Shown piece by piece: positions 1-8,541 of a stretch of 56,722 nucleotides of DNA. The notes below the pieces were generated by a model. The model had not been told where the DNA came from. It searched no databases and worked only from the letters and a program-made list of their open reading frames with translations. Position 1 is the stretch's first letter. The number at the start of each line of letters is the position of its first letter. A program made the position numbers and the translations under genes. Source of the stretch: Candidatus Zipacnadia bacterium (GTDB lineage: Bacteria > Armatimonadota > Zipacnadia > Zipacnadales > UBA5352); the NCBI GenBank assembly GCA_029820295.1, contig JALGVA010000011.1, positions 1 through 56,722 of the forward strand, read 5' to 3'.

Positions 1-28
1 CGGGCGCTGACTGGAGGAGCAACGCGCA

Positions 29-853
29 ATGGACAGGACGATCGAGAAGGTCGCGGACGGCTTCGCCTTCCCGGAGGGGCCGTGCTTCGACGCCAACGGG
101 GACCTCTACCTGACGCAGTGCGGCAACGGCTGGATCGCGCGCGTGCGCGGCGGCGAGGCGGAGGAGTACGTGCACACCGGCAGGGCGCCCAACGGCGCGG
201 TCTTCAGCGAGGACAACGTGCTGTGGGTCGCCGAGGCGGGCACCAACCAGCTCCTGCGCTATGCCGGCGAGGAGCTGGTGGAGATTGCCGGCGAGTGGGG
301 CGGCAAGCCGCTGCAGAAGCCCAACGACCTGGTGTTCGCGCCCGATGGCTCGCTCTACATGACCGGGCCGGGCGGCTCGGGCGCTGAGAACGCGATTGGC
401 GTCATCTATCACGTTCAGCGCGACGGCGCCATCGAGGTGGTCGCCGGCGGCATGGCCTTCCCCAACGGCCTGGCGCTGACGGCCGACGCCTCGCGGCTGC
501 TGGTGGCCGAGACCTCGCGCCGGCGCATCCTGGTCTTCGACGTGCACCCCGGCGGCGCGTTAGAGGGGCCGGAGGTGTTCGCCGAGACGCCGGGCGGCGT
601 GGGTGGTGACGGCGTGGCCTTCGACGTGGAGGGCAACCTCTACGTAGCGCACTTCGGCACCGGCGAGATCCCGGTGTTCTCGCCTGACGGCGAGCTGCTC
701 GAGAAGCTGCCGGCGGGCGGCATGAAACCGACGAACGTGGCCTTCGGCGGCGAGGACATGATGGACCTTTACGTGACCGAGGTGGAGACCGACGCGGTCT
801 ACCGCCTGCGGCCGGGTATCCCCGGGCAGGTCCCGTTCTGCGATCCGCGGTAG
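29..853 (+). CDS. SMP-30/gluconolactonase-family beta-propeller protein
   Basis: A 274-residue protein. The repeated pattern of blade-like segments, for example KPNDLVFAPDGSLYMTG near residues 97-113 and PNGLALTADASRLLVAETS near 147-165, is typical of the SMP-30/gluconolactonase/LRE family (six-bladed propeller, usually a metal-dependent lactonase). The ATG at 29 follows a good GGAGGAG Shine-Dalgarno at 13-19. No signal peptide is visible, so it is probably cytoplasmic and acts on a sugar lactone; the substrate cannot be read from sequence. It lies upstream of an E1-beta gene but is probably a separate unit, because a promoter-like element lies between them. The family assignment is firm and the substrate is unknown. 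Confidence 0.85.
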   Translation: MDRTIEKVADGFAFPEGPCFDANGDLYLTQCGNGWIARVRGGEAEEYVHTGRAPNGAVFSEDNVLWVAEAGTNQLLRYAGEELVEIAGEWGGKPLQKPNDLVFAPDGSLYMTGPGGSGAENAIGVIYHVQRDGAIEVVAGGMAFPNGLALTADASRLLVAETSRRRILVFDVHPGGALEGPEVFAETPGGVGGDGVAFDVEGNLYVAHFGTGEIPVFSPDGELLEKLPAGGMKPTNVAFGGEDMMDLYVTEVETDAVYRLRPGIPGQVPFCDPR

Positions 854-892
854 TCGGCACGGGACGCACCCTTCTGTCCGCGCGGGTGTTAA

Positions 893-901
893 TGGTATAA
901 G
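893..901 (+). promoter_or_regulatory. Extended -10 promoter upstream of the E1-beta gene
   Basis: TGG followed by TATAAG at 896-901 forms an extended -10 element about 36 bases before the ATG at 938. The -35 region (about 872-878) does not match the consensus, as is common for extended -10 promoters. Transcription would start near 908. This is a sequence-only prediction. Confidence 0.45.
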
Positions 902-937
902 AGAGGTCGCGCCCTTTGACCGCCGACCGAGGTGCCC

Positions 938-1915
938 ATGAGGGAGATATTCTTCTCGCACGCAATCCGAGAGGCGCTCGAAGAGGAGATGGCGCGCGAT
1001 CAGCGCGTCATCCTCATTGGCGAGGACATCGCCGAGTACGGTGGCGCCTTCAAGATCACGCGCGACATCGCGCAGCGCTTCGGCAAGGAGCGTGTGCGCA
1101 ATACGCCCATCAGCGAGAACGGCTTCGTCGGGGTCGCGGTGGGCGCCGCCATGACCGGCCTGCGTCCGGTCGCCGAGCTGATGTTCATGGACTTCCTGAC
1201 GCTCGCCATGGACCAGCTCTGCAACCACGCGGCCAAGCTACGCTACCAGTACGGGGAGCAGTGCCGCATGCCGCTGGTGCTGCGCTGCCCGGCGGGCGCG
1301 GGGCGGTCCTACGGGCCGACGCACTCGCAGAGTCTGGAGCGCTGGCCGTTCTCGACGCCGGGGCTGCTGGTGGCCGCACCGGCGACCGCCGCCGACGCCA
1401 AGGGCCTGCTCAAGAGCGCGATCCGCTGCGATGACCCGGTAGTGTTTGTCGAGAGCAAGCTGCTCTACGGCCAGCGCGGCGAAGTGCCCGAGGGCGAGTT
1501 CACGGTGCCGCTGGGCGAGGCGGCGGTGCGGCGCGAGGGCGAGGACATCACGCTGGTCGCGTGGTCGCGCATGGTGAGCGAGGCGTTGCGCGCCGCCGAG
1601 GCCCTGGCCGAGCACGATGTCGCCGCCGAGGTGATCGATCTGCGCACGCTCGCGCCGCTGGACACGGCGACGGTGGCGGCGTCGGTCGAGGCGACGGGTC
1701 GGGTGGTGGTGGTCGAGGAGGGCAGTCTGACCGGCGGCGTGGCGGGGGAGATTACCGCGCGCATCACGGACGAGTGCTTCGACGCGCTGGAGGCGCCGCC
1801 CAAGCGCGTGGCCGCCCTGGACGTGCCGGTGCCGGCGAGCCGCGTGCTGGAGGAGGCGGCGACGCCTGATTGGCGGGACATTGCCCGTGCGGCGGTGGAT
1901 GTTCTGAGCTACTGA
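938..1915 (+). CDS. 2-oxoacid dehydrogenase E1 component, beta subunit
   Basis: A 325-residue protein matching the beta subunit of pyruvate/branched-chain 2-oxoacid dehydrogenase E1. It has an N-terminal thiamine-diphosphate region with GEDIAEYGGAF, the TPISENGFVGVAVGAA segment, the GAGRSYGPTHSQS loop, and a C-terminal transketolase-C domain with EVIDLRTLAPLD. With an alpha subunit it would decarboxylate a 2-oxoacid and pass the acyl group to lipoyl-E2. The ATG at 938 is preferred over the GTG at 932 because GAGG sits 5-6 bases upstream of it. No alpha subunit or E2 gene is adjacent, so the partners must be encoded elsewhere. The lipoate ligase gene lipB lies about 9.5 kb downstream. It could instead be an acetoin dehydrogenase beta subunit. 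Confidence 0.88.
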   Translation: MREIFFSHAIREALEEEMARDQRVILIGEDIAEYGGAFKITRDIAQRFGKERVRNTPISENGFVGVAVGAAMTGLRPVAELMFMDFLTLAMDQLCNHAAKLRYQYGEQCRMPLVLRCPAGAGRSYGPTHSQSLERWPFSTPGLLVAAPATAADAKGLLKSAIRCDDPVVFVESKLLYGQRGEVPEGEFTVPLGEAAVRREGEDITLVAWSRMVSEALRAAEALAEHDVAAEVIDLRTLAPLDTATVAASVEATGRVVVVEEGSLTGGVAGEITARITDECFDALEAPPKRVAALDVPVPASRVLEEAATPDWRDIARAAVDVLSY

Positions 1916-1920
1916 TCCGT

Positions 1921-2017
1921 CGGGAGAGGCAGCGCGCCGGGGGCACAACGACAACGGCGGGCGGCGTGCCAACGCCGCCCCTCCGGACGGCATGGACATC
2001 GGACGGGAGAGGCAGCG
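1921..2017 (+). repeat. 14-bp direct repeat flanking a 9-bp-stem hairpin
   Basis: The 14-mer CGGGAGAGGCAGCG occurs at 1921-1934 and again at 2004-2017. Between the copies is a perfect inverted repeat: GGGCGGCGT (1959-1967) pairs with ACGCCGCCC (1972-1980) across a 4-base loop. The second copy supplies the Shine-Dalgarno of the following glycosyltransferase. The hairpin has no T-run, so it is not a classical terminator. It may be a small dispersed palindrome that duplicated its target on insertion; that is inference. Confidence 0.6.
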
Positions 2018-2895
2018 TGAGTGAGGCCAACCTGCCCGCGAGCATCATCGTGGTCAGCTACAACAAGCGACCGTACACGCAACTGTGCGTGGCAAGCATG
2101 CTGCGCGGCGATCCGCGGCCGGCGCAGATCGTCGTGATCGACAACGGCTCGCGGGACGGCACCGTCGAGATGCTCGAGGGCGAGTTCGCCGCGCAGGCGC
2201 AGGCCGCGGGCGTCGAATTTGCGCTGATCCGCAACGACTCGAACGTCGGCGCCTGCACCGCGCGCAATCAGGGGCTGGCCGTGGCCTCGGGCGAGTACAT
2301 CGGCTTCATGGACAACGACATCGCGGTTCGCAGTTGCGGCTGGCTGGGCGTGCTGGCGGGCGTGCTCGAGGAGGATCCTGGGTTCGGGATCGTCGGGCCG
2401 AAGCTGGTCTTCCCGTTCGAACCGTACGACATCCAGCACGCCGGCGCGGCCATCTCGCGCAGCGGACGCGTCAAGTACCTGGGCCGCGGGGAGCCGATCG
2501 ACGCGCCCGAGCACAACGCGCGCCGCGAGGTGCAGTGCCTGATCAGCGCCTGCTGGCTCATGCGCGCGGAGGTCCCTGCGCAGATCGGCGGGCTGGACGA
2601 GGTCTTCAACCCGGCGCAGTTCGAGGACTTCGACTTCTGCTACCGCGCCCGCGAAGCCGGCTGGACGGTGCTCTACGACCCGGTGGCCGAGATGTACCAC
2701 TACGAGAGCGTGACCACGGACAACTCGCCCGATGTCAACTACAAGTACGTGACCATCCGCAACGGGATGGAGTTCAAGCGCCGCTGGCGGCAGGTGTTCG
2801 AGACCGAGGACGGGCCACCGGACGAGGAATGCCGCTGGCAGACGCTGGAGACGCGCCCGATCGAGCAGACCGGGATCCCGCCCATCATCGACTGA
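2017..2895 (+). CDS. Glycosyltransferase family 2
   Basis: A 292-residue GT2 (GT-A fold). It begins IIVVSYNKRPYTQ, has IDNGSRDGT, then GFMDNDIAVR as the DxD-type metal/nucleotide site, and the downstream FEDFDFCYRAREAGW segment, which corresponds to the ED catalytic-base region. It transfers a sugar from a nucleotide donor, probably in glycan assembly in the cytoplasm. The GTG at 2017 is chosen because GGGAGAGG lies 5-10 bases upstream; an earlier in-frame ATG would read through the hairpin repeat. It is the first gene of the glycan locus and is followed by an acyl carrier protein gene. Confidence 0.85.
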   Translation: MSEANLPASIIVVSYNKRPYTQLCVASMLRGDPRPAQIVVIDNGSRDGTVEMLEGEFAAQAQAAGVEFALIRNDSNVGACTARNQGLAVASGEYIGFMDNDIAVRSCGWLGVLAGVLEEDPGFGIVGPKLVFPFEPYDIQHAGAAISRSGRVKYLGRGEPIDAPEHNARREVQCLISACWLMRAEVPAQIGGLDEVFNPAQFEDFDFCYRAREAGWTVLYDPVAEMYHYESVTTDNSPDVNYKYVTIRNGMEFKRRWRQVFETEDGPPDEECRWQTLETRPIEQTGIPPIID

Positions 2896-2945
2896 GTGCC
2901 CGCCTGGCCGCACCCGGGGGAGCCTCACGCGAAGGAGTGTCGTTC

Positions 2946-3200
2946 ATGGCCGATGCCGAGCTGAAGCAGCAGATCAAGGAGATGATCGTCGAGCGGCTGT
3001 TCCTCGACGTCGATCCCGCCGTGATCGCCGATGACGAGAACCTGATGGAGAGCTACGAGATCGACTCGGTGAACCTGTTCGAGATCGTGGTGGGGATGGA
3101 GGAGCAGTTCGGCATCTCCTTCGAGGACGACGACTTCACGGTCGACCTGTTCGCCACCGTCAACTCGCTCGCGGAGTTCGTGGACCAGAAGCGAGGCTGA
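2946..3200 (+). CDS. Acyl carrier protein (stand-alone)
   Basis: An 84-residue acidic helical protein with the 4'-phosphopantetheine attachment motif DSV at residues 40-42 (Ser41). The flanking YEIDSVNLFEIVVGMEEQFG matches the ACP helix II region. Start ATG 2946 has AAGGAG at 2932-2937. It is not next to fatty-acid synthesis genes. Instead it sits directly before two alpha/beta hydrolases that resemble the exosortase-A-associated hydrolases, so it probably carries an acyl group for modification of a surface glycan or a related product. No acyl-ACP ligase or acyltransferase is recognisable nearby. Confidence 0.88.
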   Translation: MADAELKQQIKEMIVERLFLDVDPAVIADDENLMESYEIDSVNLFEIVVGMEEQFGISFEDDDFTVDLFATVNSLAEFVDQKRG

Positions 3201-3204
3201 GAGT

Positions 3205-4026
3205 ATGCTCGCCCTCGACGAGCGCCTGGTGACCATCGACAGCGGGGGAGAGTCCCTCCACGGCGTGCTGCACCTGCCGGCCGAGGCGACGGGGCGCGCG
3301 CTGGTGTTCTGCCACCCGTTCGCGGAGGAGAAGAAGTGCGCGCACCGCACGATGGTCGATGCCGCGCGCGCCTGCGCCGAGGCGGGCTGGGCGGCGCTGC
3401 GCTTCGACCTGCGCGGCTGCGGTGACAGCCCCGGCAGCTTCGGGCGCTTCGACCTCGACGACTGGCGCGCGGACCTGCAGGCGGCGCTCGACTGCGCGGC
3501 GGGCAAGGCCCAGGCCGAGGCGGTCGGGCTGCTGGGCCTGCGGCTGGGGGCGACGCTGGCCGCCCAGGTGGCCGAGGAGCGCGAGGACGTCGCCTGCCTG
3601 GCGCTGTGGGAGCCGGTGGTCGACGGCGCCGCGTACATCACGCACAACCTGCGGCGCTCGATGATCAAGGCGATGATAACGCGCCACGAGGGCGGCGAGG
3701 AGAGCGAGGGGGCGGCCGCGCAGGCCCATGCACTGGGTGAGGGCACCGTGGACTTCGACGGCTACCAGGTTCCCGAGGCCCTGCGCGAGCAGATTGCGGC
3801 CGTGGACCTGCTGGCCGGGCCGCGAACATACGCGGGGCGGGCACTGATCGTGAACCTGACCTCGCGCGAGACCGTGGCCGAGCCGCTGCAGAAGCTGGCG
3901 GATGCCTACGCGCGCGGGACGGCGGTCGCGGTGCGGCAGGAGCCGGTCTGGCAGCGCATCGGCATCATCGACGCATCACCCACCATCACCGCGACGATCG
4001 ACTGGCTGACGCGGGCTCATGACTGA
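3205..4026 (+). CDS. Alpha/beta hydrolase resembling exosortase-A-associated hydrolase 2
   Basis: A 273-residue alpha/beta-hydrolase-fold protein. Residues 33-42 (LVFCHPFAEE) and 66-75 (RFDLRGCGDS) match, from memory, the hallmark HPFAEE and YGCGDS segments of the family named hydrolase 2 of exosortase A systems. At the nucleophile elbow it has GLRLG (111-115), so an Arg stands where Ser is expected. I recall that family also lacking a canonical nucleophile there. It starts 4 bases after the ACP stop and overlaps the next hydrolase by 8 bases, so the three are translationally coupled. No exosortase gene was recognised in the window. Reaction unknown. Confidence 0.72.
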   Translation: MLALDERLVTIDSGGESLHGVLHLPAEATGRALVFCHPFAEEKKCAHRTMVDAARACAEAGWAALRFDLRGCGDSPGSFGRFDLDDWRADLQAALDCAAGKAQAEAVGLLGLRLGATLAAQVAEEREDVACLALWEPVVDGAAYITHNLRRSMIKAMITRHEGGEESEGAAAQAHALGEGTVDFDGYQVPEALREQIAAVDLLAGPRTYAGRALIVNLTSRETVAEPLQKLADAYARGTAVAVRQEPVWQRIGIIDASPTITATIDWLTRAHD

Positions 4027-4897
4027 GGTTACGCAGGCGACAGAGAGGCACCTGTTCTTCCCGAGCCAGGGGCTGCGCGTGCTCGGCGTGCTGCACACGC
4101 CCGACGTGGAGCCGTGCGGGGCCGCGCTGGTGTTCCTGCACGGCTGGGCGGGCTACCGCATCGGCCCGCATCAGATGTTCACCAAGATGGCACGACGCGC
4201 GGCCGATCGGGGCTTCCACTGCCTGCGCTTCGACTTTCGCGGGCGCGGTGACAGCGAGGGAGATGCGGCCGGCACGACGCTGTCCACCATGATCGAGGAC
4301 GCACGCGCGGCGGTGGCGATGGTCTGCGAGGAAACGGGCGTGGAACGTGTGGCGTTGATCGGCGACTGCTCGGGGAGCGAGGTGGCCATCGGCGCCGGCG
4401 TGCTGGACGAGCGCATCGATTCCCTGGTGCTGTGGTCGGCGCCGATCGTGGGCGGCGACCGCTCCGAGGCCGACGCGGCCAAGCGGCGCAGTATCTACGC
4501 GACGTACCTGCACAAGCTCTTCCGCCGGGAGACCTGGGCGAAGCTCTTCGCCGGGCGACTGCAGCCGAAGATGATCGCGCAGGTGCTTCGCAGCGGCGGC
4601 AGGGGCGCGGGCGAGGAGGGCTCCGAGAGCGACCGCGAGATCGACTGGCACCGGCGCTTCGTGGACTTCCCCGGCGAGGTGCTGTTCATCTACGGCGGCA
4701 ACGACCCGACCACGCCCAGCGCGCTGGCGCACTACGGGGAGCTGTCGCGCAAGGCCGGGCGGGAGTTCAACCATCACGTAGTGGAGGGCGCGAACCACGC
4801 CTTCTACTCGCTGGGCTGGGAAGATGACGTGATGGAGGCGAGCCTGACCTGGCTGGCCCGGCGCTACTGCGCGGTGGGCGACCATGGCGGCGAGTGA
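4019..4897 (+). CDS. Alpha/beta hydrolase resembling exosortase-A-associated hydrolase 1
   Basis: A 292-residue alpha/beta hydrolase. VFLHGWAGYRIGPHQMF (38-54) and LRFDFRGRGDSEG (69-81) match the pattern of exosortase-A-associated hydrolase 1. The nucleophile elbow reads GDCSG (115-119), giving Cys117 as the likely nucleophile, as in dienelactone-hydrolase-like enzymes. The acid Asp and the His (ANHAFYS near residues 259-265) are plausible. It overlaps hydrolase 2 upstream by 8 bases and the following GT4 gene by 14 bases. The likely role is hydrolysis or transfer of an acyl group linked to the ACP pathway; this is inference from context. Confidence 0.72.
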   Translation: MTEVTQATERHLFFPSQGLRVLGVLHTPDVEPCGAALVFLHGWAGYRIGPHQMFTKMARRAADRGFHCLRFDFRGRGDSEGDAAGTTLSTMIEDARAAVAMVCEETGVERVALIGDCSGSEVAIGAGVLDERIDSLVLWSAPIVGGDRSEADAAKRRSIYATYLHKLFRRETWAKLFAGRLQPKMIAQVLRSGGRGAGEEGSESDREIDWHRRFVDFPGEVLFIYGGNDPTTPSALAHYGELSRKAGREFNHHVVEGANHAFYSLGWEDDVMEASLTWLARRYCAVGDHGGE

Positions 4898-6050
4898 CGC
4901 GCGCCGGCCGCGCGTGCTGATGGTCAACCATGTGGGGGAGATCAGCGGTGCGGAGAACAGTCTGCTGACGCTGGTGCGGCATCTGGATCCCGCACGCTTC
5001 CAGGTGGCGGCGGCGGCGCCGCTGGGGCCGCTGGCGTCCGAGCTGGCGGAGCTGGGCGTGCCGGTGAGCGCGATGCCCGCGCTGCGGCTGGCCCGGCCCC
5101 GGAATCCGTGGCAGGCGGCGGGCACGTGGCTGCGGCTGCGGCGCTGGGCGGCGAAGCTGAGCGTCGCGGCGCAGGAGCTGGGCTGCGACCTGGTGGCGGC
5201 GAACAGCCTGACCGCGGGCCTGGCCGCAGCGATAGGCGTGCGGCGGCTGCCGCTGGTGTGGCACGCCCGCGATCTACGCGCGCCCGAGCGCACGGTCCGG
5301 TGGCTCATCCCGCGCGCGACGCGCATCGTAGCGATCTCGGCGTGCGTCGCCGACGCTCTGACCGCCGCGCATCCTGCTGCGCGCGAGCGCACCGCGCTGG
5401 TGTACAACGGTGTGGACACCGCGCGTTTCCACGCGAACCGCCCCGCCGCGCAGGTCCGCGCCGAGCTGGGCCTGCCGGACGACGCGCCGGTCATCGGCAG
5501 CGTGGGGCAGCTCGTGCCGTGGAAGCGCCAGGACCTGTTCATCGAGGCGGCGGCGCGCATCATCGCGCAGATCCCGCGCGCGTGGTTCCTGATCGTGGGC
5601 GCCGACCTCTTCGGGGAGCACAGGGACTACGTCGCCGAGCTGCGCGCGCTGGCCGCGAGCCTGAGCCTGGGAGAGCGCGCGGTGTTCACGGGCTTCCGGG
5701 AGGACATCGCGTCGGTGATGGCGGTGATGGACCTGCTGCTGCATGCGGCCGCCGACGAGCCGCTGGGGCGTGTGGTGATGGAGGCGATGAGCCTGGGTGT
5801 GCCGTGCATCGCGGCCGACGCCTGCGGCCCGGCGGAGATCATCGAGGATGGCGTGAGCGGCATCCTGACGCCGCCTGGCGACGCCGAGGCGATGGCGGCC
5901 CGCGCGGTCGAGCTGCTGGGCCGGCCCGCTGGCGTGGCGCGCATGGGCGAGGCGGCCCGACGGCGCATCACCGAGGCGTTCTCGGCCGAGCGCATGGCGC
6001 GGCTGACCGAGGACGTGTACGAGGAGGCGCTGGCGCGCGGCGAGCGATGA
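4884..6050 (+). CDS. Glycosyltransferase family 4
   Basis: A 388-residue GT-B enzyme. The N-terminal acceptor domain starts RVLMVNHVGEISGAENSLL. The C-terminal donor domain has IGSVGQLVPWKRQDLFIEA (near 204-222) and the EX7E-type region EPLGRVVMEAMSLGVP (near 292-307). It would extend a lipid-linked oligosaccharide at the inner face of the membrane. Its start lies inside the end of the hydrolase 1 gene and its stop overlaps the next GT4 (ATGA), which indicates a single polycistronic unit. Donor and acceptor sugars cannot be deduced. Confidence 0.85.
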   Translation: MAASDARRPRVLMVNHVGEISGAENSLLTLVRHLDPARFQVAAAAPLGPLASELAELGVPVSAMPALRLARPRNPWQAAGTWLRLRRWAAKLSVAAQELGCDLVAANSLTAGLAAAIGVRRLPLVWHARDLRAPERTVRWLIPRATRIVAISACVADALTAAHPAARERTALVYNGVDTARFHANRPAAQVRAELGLPDDAPVIGSVGQLVPWKRQDLFIEAAARIIAQIPRAWFLIVGADLFGEHRDYVAELRALAASLSLGERAVFTGFREDIASVMAVMDLLLHAAADEPLGRVVMEAMSLGVPCIAADACGPAEIIEDGVSGILTPPGDAEAMAARAVELLGRPAGVARMGEAARRRITEAFSAERMARLTEDVYEEALARGER

Positions 6051-7201
6051 GGGAGGCCCCGGCGCAGCGGGCGGACGTGCACGTCGCCATCGACTGCCTG
6101 GTGGTGGCGGCGAAGCCGTCGGGGGTCGAGCGCACCGTGACCGGGCTGCTCGAGGGGCTTGCCGAGGCCCGGCCCCGGGGCATGCGCTTCAGCCTGCTGG
6201 CGGCGCAGGGGGCCGAGGATCTCCTGCCGGTGGCGCCGGGCATGTCGGTGCTGAGCGCGCCCGCGTGGGCGCAGGGCCGGGTGGGGCGCGTGCTCTACGA
6301 GCAGACGGTCGCGGCGGCGCGCGTGCGGGCGTCGGGCGCCGATGTGCTCCACGGCCCGGCGTCGGTGCTGCCACTGGATTGGAACGGGCGGTCGGTGGTC
6401 ACCGTCCATGACGCGATCACGCTGTGCCATCCCGAGTGGTGTCAGTGGCACAACGTGGTGCATTACCGGCTGGTGATGACGCGCAGCGCCGAACGCGCCG
6501 ACGCGGTCATCGTGCAGTCACAGTGGACGAAGCGCGAGGTGGTCGAGCAGCTCGGCATCGAGGCGGCGCGCGTGCACGTCTGCCCGCTGGGCGTGGGCGC
6601 GCAGTTCCGGCCGGCGGAGACGGCCGAGGTCGAGCGTGTGCGCGCGCGCCACGGGCTGCCGCAGCGCTACCTCCTGTGCGTGGGCAATGTCGAGCCGCGC
6701 AAGAACCTGGAGGCGGTCATCGCGGCCTTCGAGCTGATCGCAGGCGATGTGCCGCACGCGCTGGTGATCGCAGGCAAGCGCGGCTGGAAGTGTGACGCGA
6801 TCTGCCAGGCGATGCAGGACAGCCCGCAGGCGGCGCGCATCCACTGGCTCGACTGGGTGGCGCAGGAGGAGCTGGCGGCGCTTTACACGGGCGCCGACCT
6901 GCTGGTGCAGTTCTCGCTTCACGAGGGCTTCGGGCTGACGCCGCTCGAGGCGATGGTATGCGGGACGGCGGCGGTGATCTCCGACGCCGGCGCGCTGCCT
7001 GAGGTGGCGGGCGAGGCGGCTGAAGTGGTGGCGCTGGAAGCCGGGGTGGAGGGCCTGGCGGAGACGCTGCGGCGGCTGCTGAGCGATGACGAGGCGCGTG
7101 CGGCGCTGGCCCGCGAGGGCCCGGCGTACGCGGCGCAGTATACCTGGGAGCGGCACGCGCGTGGAGTGCTGGCGGTCTACGCGGAGGTGGCCGGTGCGTA
7201 G
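6047..7201 (+). CDS. Glycosyltransferase family 4
   Basis: A 384-residue GT4 protein. The start is set at the ATG at 6047, which overlaps the previous stop as ATGA; a much longer in-frame extension upstream is only a shadow of the preceding gene. It has PSGVERTVTGLLEGL near the N-terminus, LLCVGNVEPRKNLEAVIAAF in the donor domain, and EGFGLTPLEAMVCGT as the EX7E motif, followed by ISDAGALPEVAG. This pattern resembles mannosyl- or rhamnosyltransferases of the WbaZ/MtfB kind, although the exact sugar is unknown. It overlaps the next GT by 8 bases. Confidence 0.85.
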   Translation: MREAPAQRADVHVAIDCLVVAAKPSGVERTVTGLLEGLAEARPRGMRFSLLAAQGAEDLLPVAPGMSVLSAPAWAQGRVGRVLYEQTVAAARVRASGADVLHGPASVLPLDWNGRSVVTVHDAITLCHPEWCQWHNVVHYRLVMTRSAERADAVIVQSQWTKREVVEQLGIEAARVHVCPLGVGAQFRPAETAEVERVRARHGLPQRYLLCVGNVEPRKNLEAVIAAFELIAGDVPHALVIAGKRGWKCDAICQAMQDSPQAARIHWLDWVAQEELAALYTGADLLVQFSLHEGFGLTPLEAMVCGTAAVISDAGALPEVAGEAAEVVALEAGVEGLAETLRRLLSDDEARAALAREGPAYAAQYTWERHARGVLAVYAEVAGA

Positions 7202-8444
7202 CGGCGGGGCGGGCGAGCGGCTGGTGTACGTGGTCGGCAGCTTCCCGTCGCTGTCGGAGACCTTCATCCTGCGTGAGATCGAAGAGCTGGAGCGCCGCGG
7301 CCTGCGCATCGCCATCATGTCGCTGGAGCCCGGCGACGACGTGGTGCATGAGCGCGCCGCCGCGCTGGCCGACCACGTCGTGCACCGGGCCTCGCCGCTG
7401 TCGCTGGGCTCGATGCTGGCACAGTTGCACACGGCGTTCACGCGGCCCCTCGGCTACGCGGGCGCGCTGTGGTTCGTCATCACGAACGCGCTGCGCCGGC
7501 CGAGCGCGACGGGGGAGCTGCTGCGCAGTCTGCTCGCGGCGGCGTTCTTCGCGTGCGCGCTGCGCGGGGTGCGTCCGCGGCACGTGCACGCACACTTCGC
7601 GTCGATGCCCGCGACCGTCGGGCTGCTGCTGGCGCTGCTGCTGGAGACGGCGTTCTCGATGTCCGCGCACGCGCGCGACATCTTCACCGACGAGGCGCTG
7701 CTGCTCGAGCGCAAGCTGCGCGAGGCCGAGTTCGTGGCGGTGTGCACCAACGTGGGCCTCGAGCACCTGCGGCGGCGGTACCCGATGTCGGCGGGCGGGC
7801 GGCTGAACCTGATCTACCACGGCGTGGACGTGGTCGAGCTGATGCCGCCGCCGCATCCGGAGCCGGCGGACGGGCCGCCGATGATCCTGTCGGTGGGGCG
7901 GCTGGTGGAGAAGAAGGGCTTCCCAATCCTGCTGCGCGCGGCGGCGATCCTGCGGGAGCACGGCGTGGAGTTCGTGCTGCGCATCGTGGGCTCCGGGCCG
8001 GACGCGGACGACCTGCGGCGGCTGGCGACCGGCCTGGCGCTGGGCGAGTGCGTGCAGTTCGACGGGGCGGTGCCACACGAGCGGCTGATGGACATCTTCC
8101 CGCGCGCGGCCGTGTTCGTGCTGGCGTCGGTAGTGGCCAGCGACGGCGACCGCGACGGGCTGCCGAACGTGCTGCTCGAGGCGCTGGCGCTGGGCGTGCC
8201 GGCGGTGAGCACGCGCGTGTCGGCGATCCCGGAACTGATCGTGCACGAGCAGACCGGCCTGCTCGCCCGGCCCGGCGATCCCGAGGACCTGGCCGAGCAG
8301 ATGGAGCGCATGCTCTTCGACGAGGAGCTGCGTGCGCAGGTGGTCGAGCAGGGGCGGATGGCCGTGGTCACCCGCTTCGACGTGCGGGAAAATGCGGCGC
8401 AACTGGCCGACCTGTTCACGGCGGTCATGTCGCGCCGGCGGTGA
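7194..8444 (+). CDS. Glycosyltransferase family 4 (colanic-acid WcaL/AmsK-like)
   Basis: A 416-residue protein beginning near LVYVVGSFPSLSETFILREI, a segment characteristic of WcaL/AmsK-type exopolysaccharide glycosyltransferases. The HAHFASMPAT segment is also typical. The donor domain has ILSVGRLVEKKGFPILLRA and the EX7E motif in DGLPNVLLEALALGVP. The GTG at 7194 is chosen because it overlaps the previous stop by 8 bases and gives an N-terminus of normal length. It ends the first tightly packed glycosyltransferase run and is followed by a 113-base gap holding a long imperfect inverted repeat. Confidence 0.85.
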   Translation: MRSGGAGERLVYVVGSFPSLSETFILREIEELERRGLRIAIMSLEPGDDVVHERAAALADHVVHRASPLSLGSMLAQLHTAFTRPLGYAGALWFVITNALRRPSATGELLRSLLAAAFFACALRGVRPRHVHAHFASMPATVGLLLALLLETAFSMSAHARDIFTDEALLLERKLREAEFVAVCTNVGLEHLRRRYPMSAGGRLNLIYHGVDVVELMPPPHPEPADGPPMILSVGRLVEKKGFPILLRAAAILREHGVEFVLRIVGSGPDADDLRRLATGLALGECVQFDGAVPHERLMDIFPRAAVFVLASVVASDGDRDGLPNVLLEALALGVPAVSTRVSAIPELIVHEQTGLLARPGDPEDLAEQMERMLFDEELRAQVVEQGRMAVVTRFDVRENAAQLADLFTAVMSRRR

Positions 8445-8450
8445 CAACTC

Positions 8451-8541
8451 GGGGCGCCGCGTGCCCCCGTGCACTCGCGCAGGTCGGGCATCGTCTCCGA
8501 CACGGTCGTCACGCGTGAGTGCGCGGGCACTGCGCGCCCCC
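8451..8541. repeat. Long imperfect inverted repeat between glycosyltransferase and flippase genes
   Basis: The left arm starting GGGGCGCCGCGTGCCCC (8451-8467) and running through GTGCACTCGCG is largely complementary to the right arm at about 8512-8541, which ends GCGCGCCCCC. Arms are about 25 bases with small bulges, and the loop is about 35 bases. It may act as a terminator or attenuator, or stabilise RNA. No T-run follows. The pairing was judged by eye. Confidence 0.45.
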
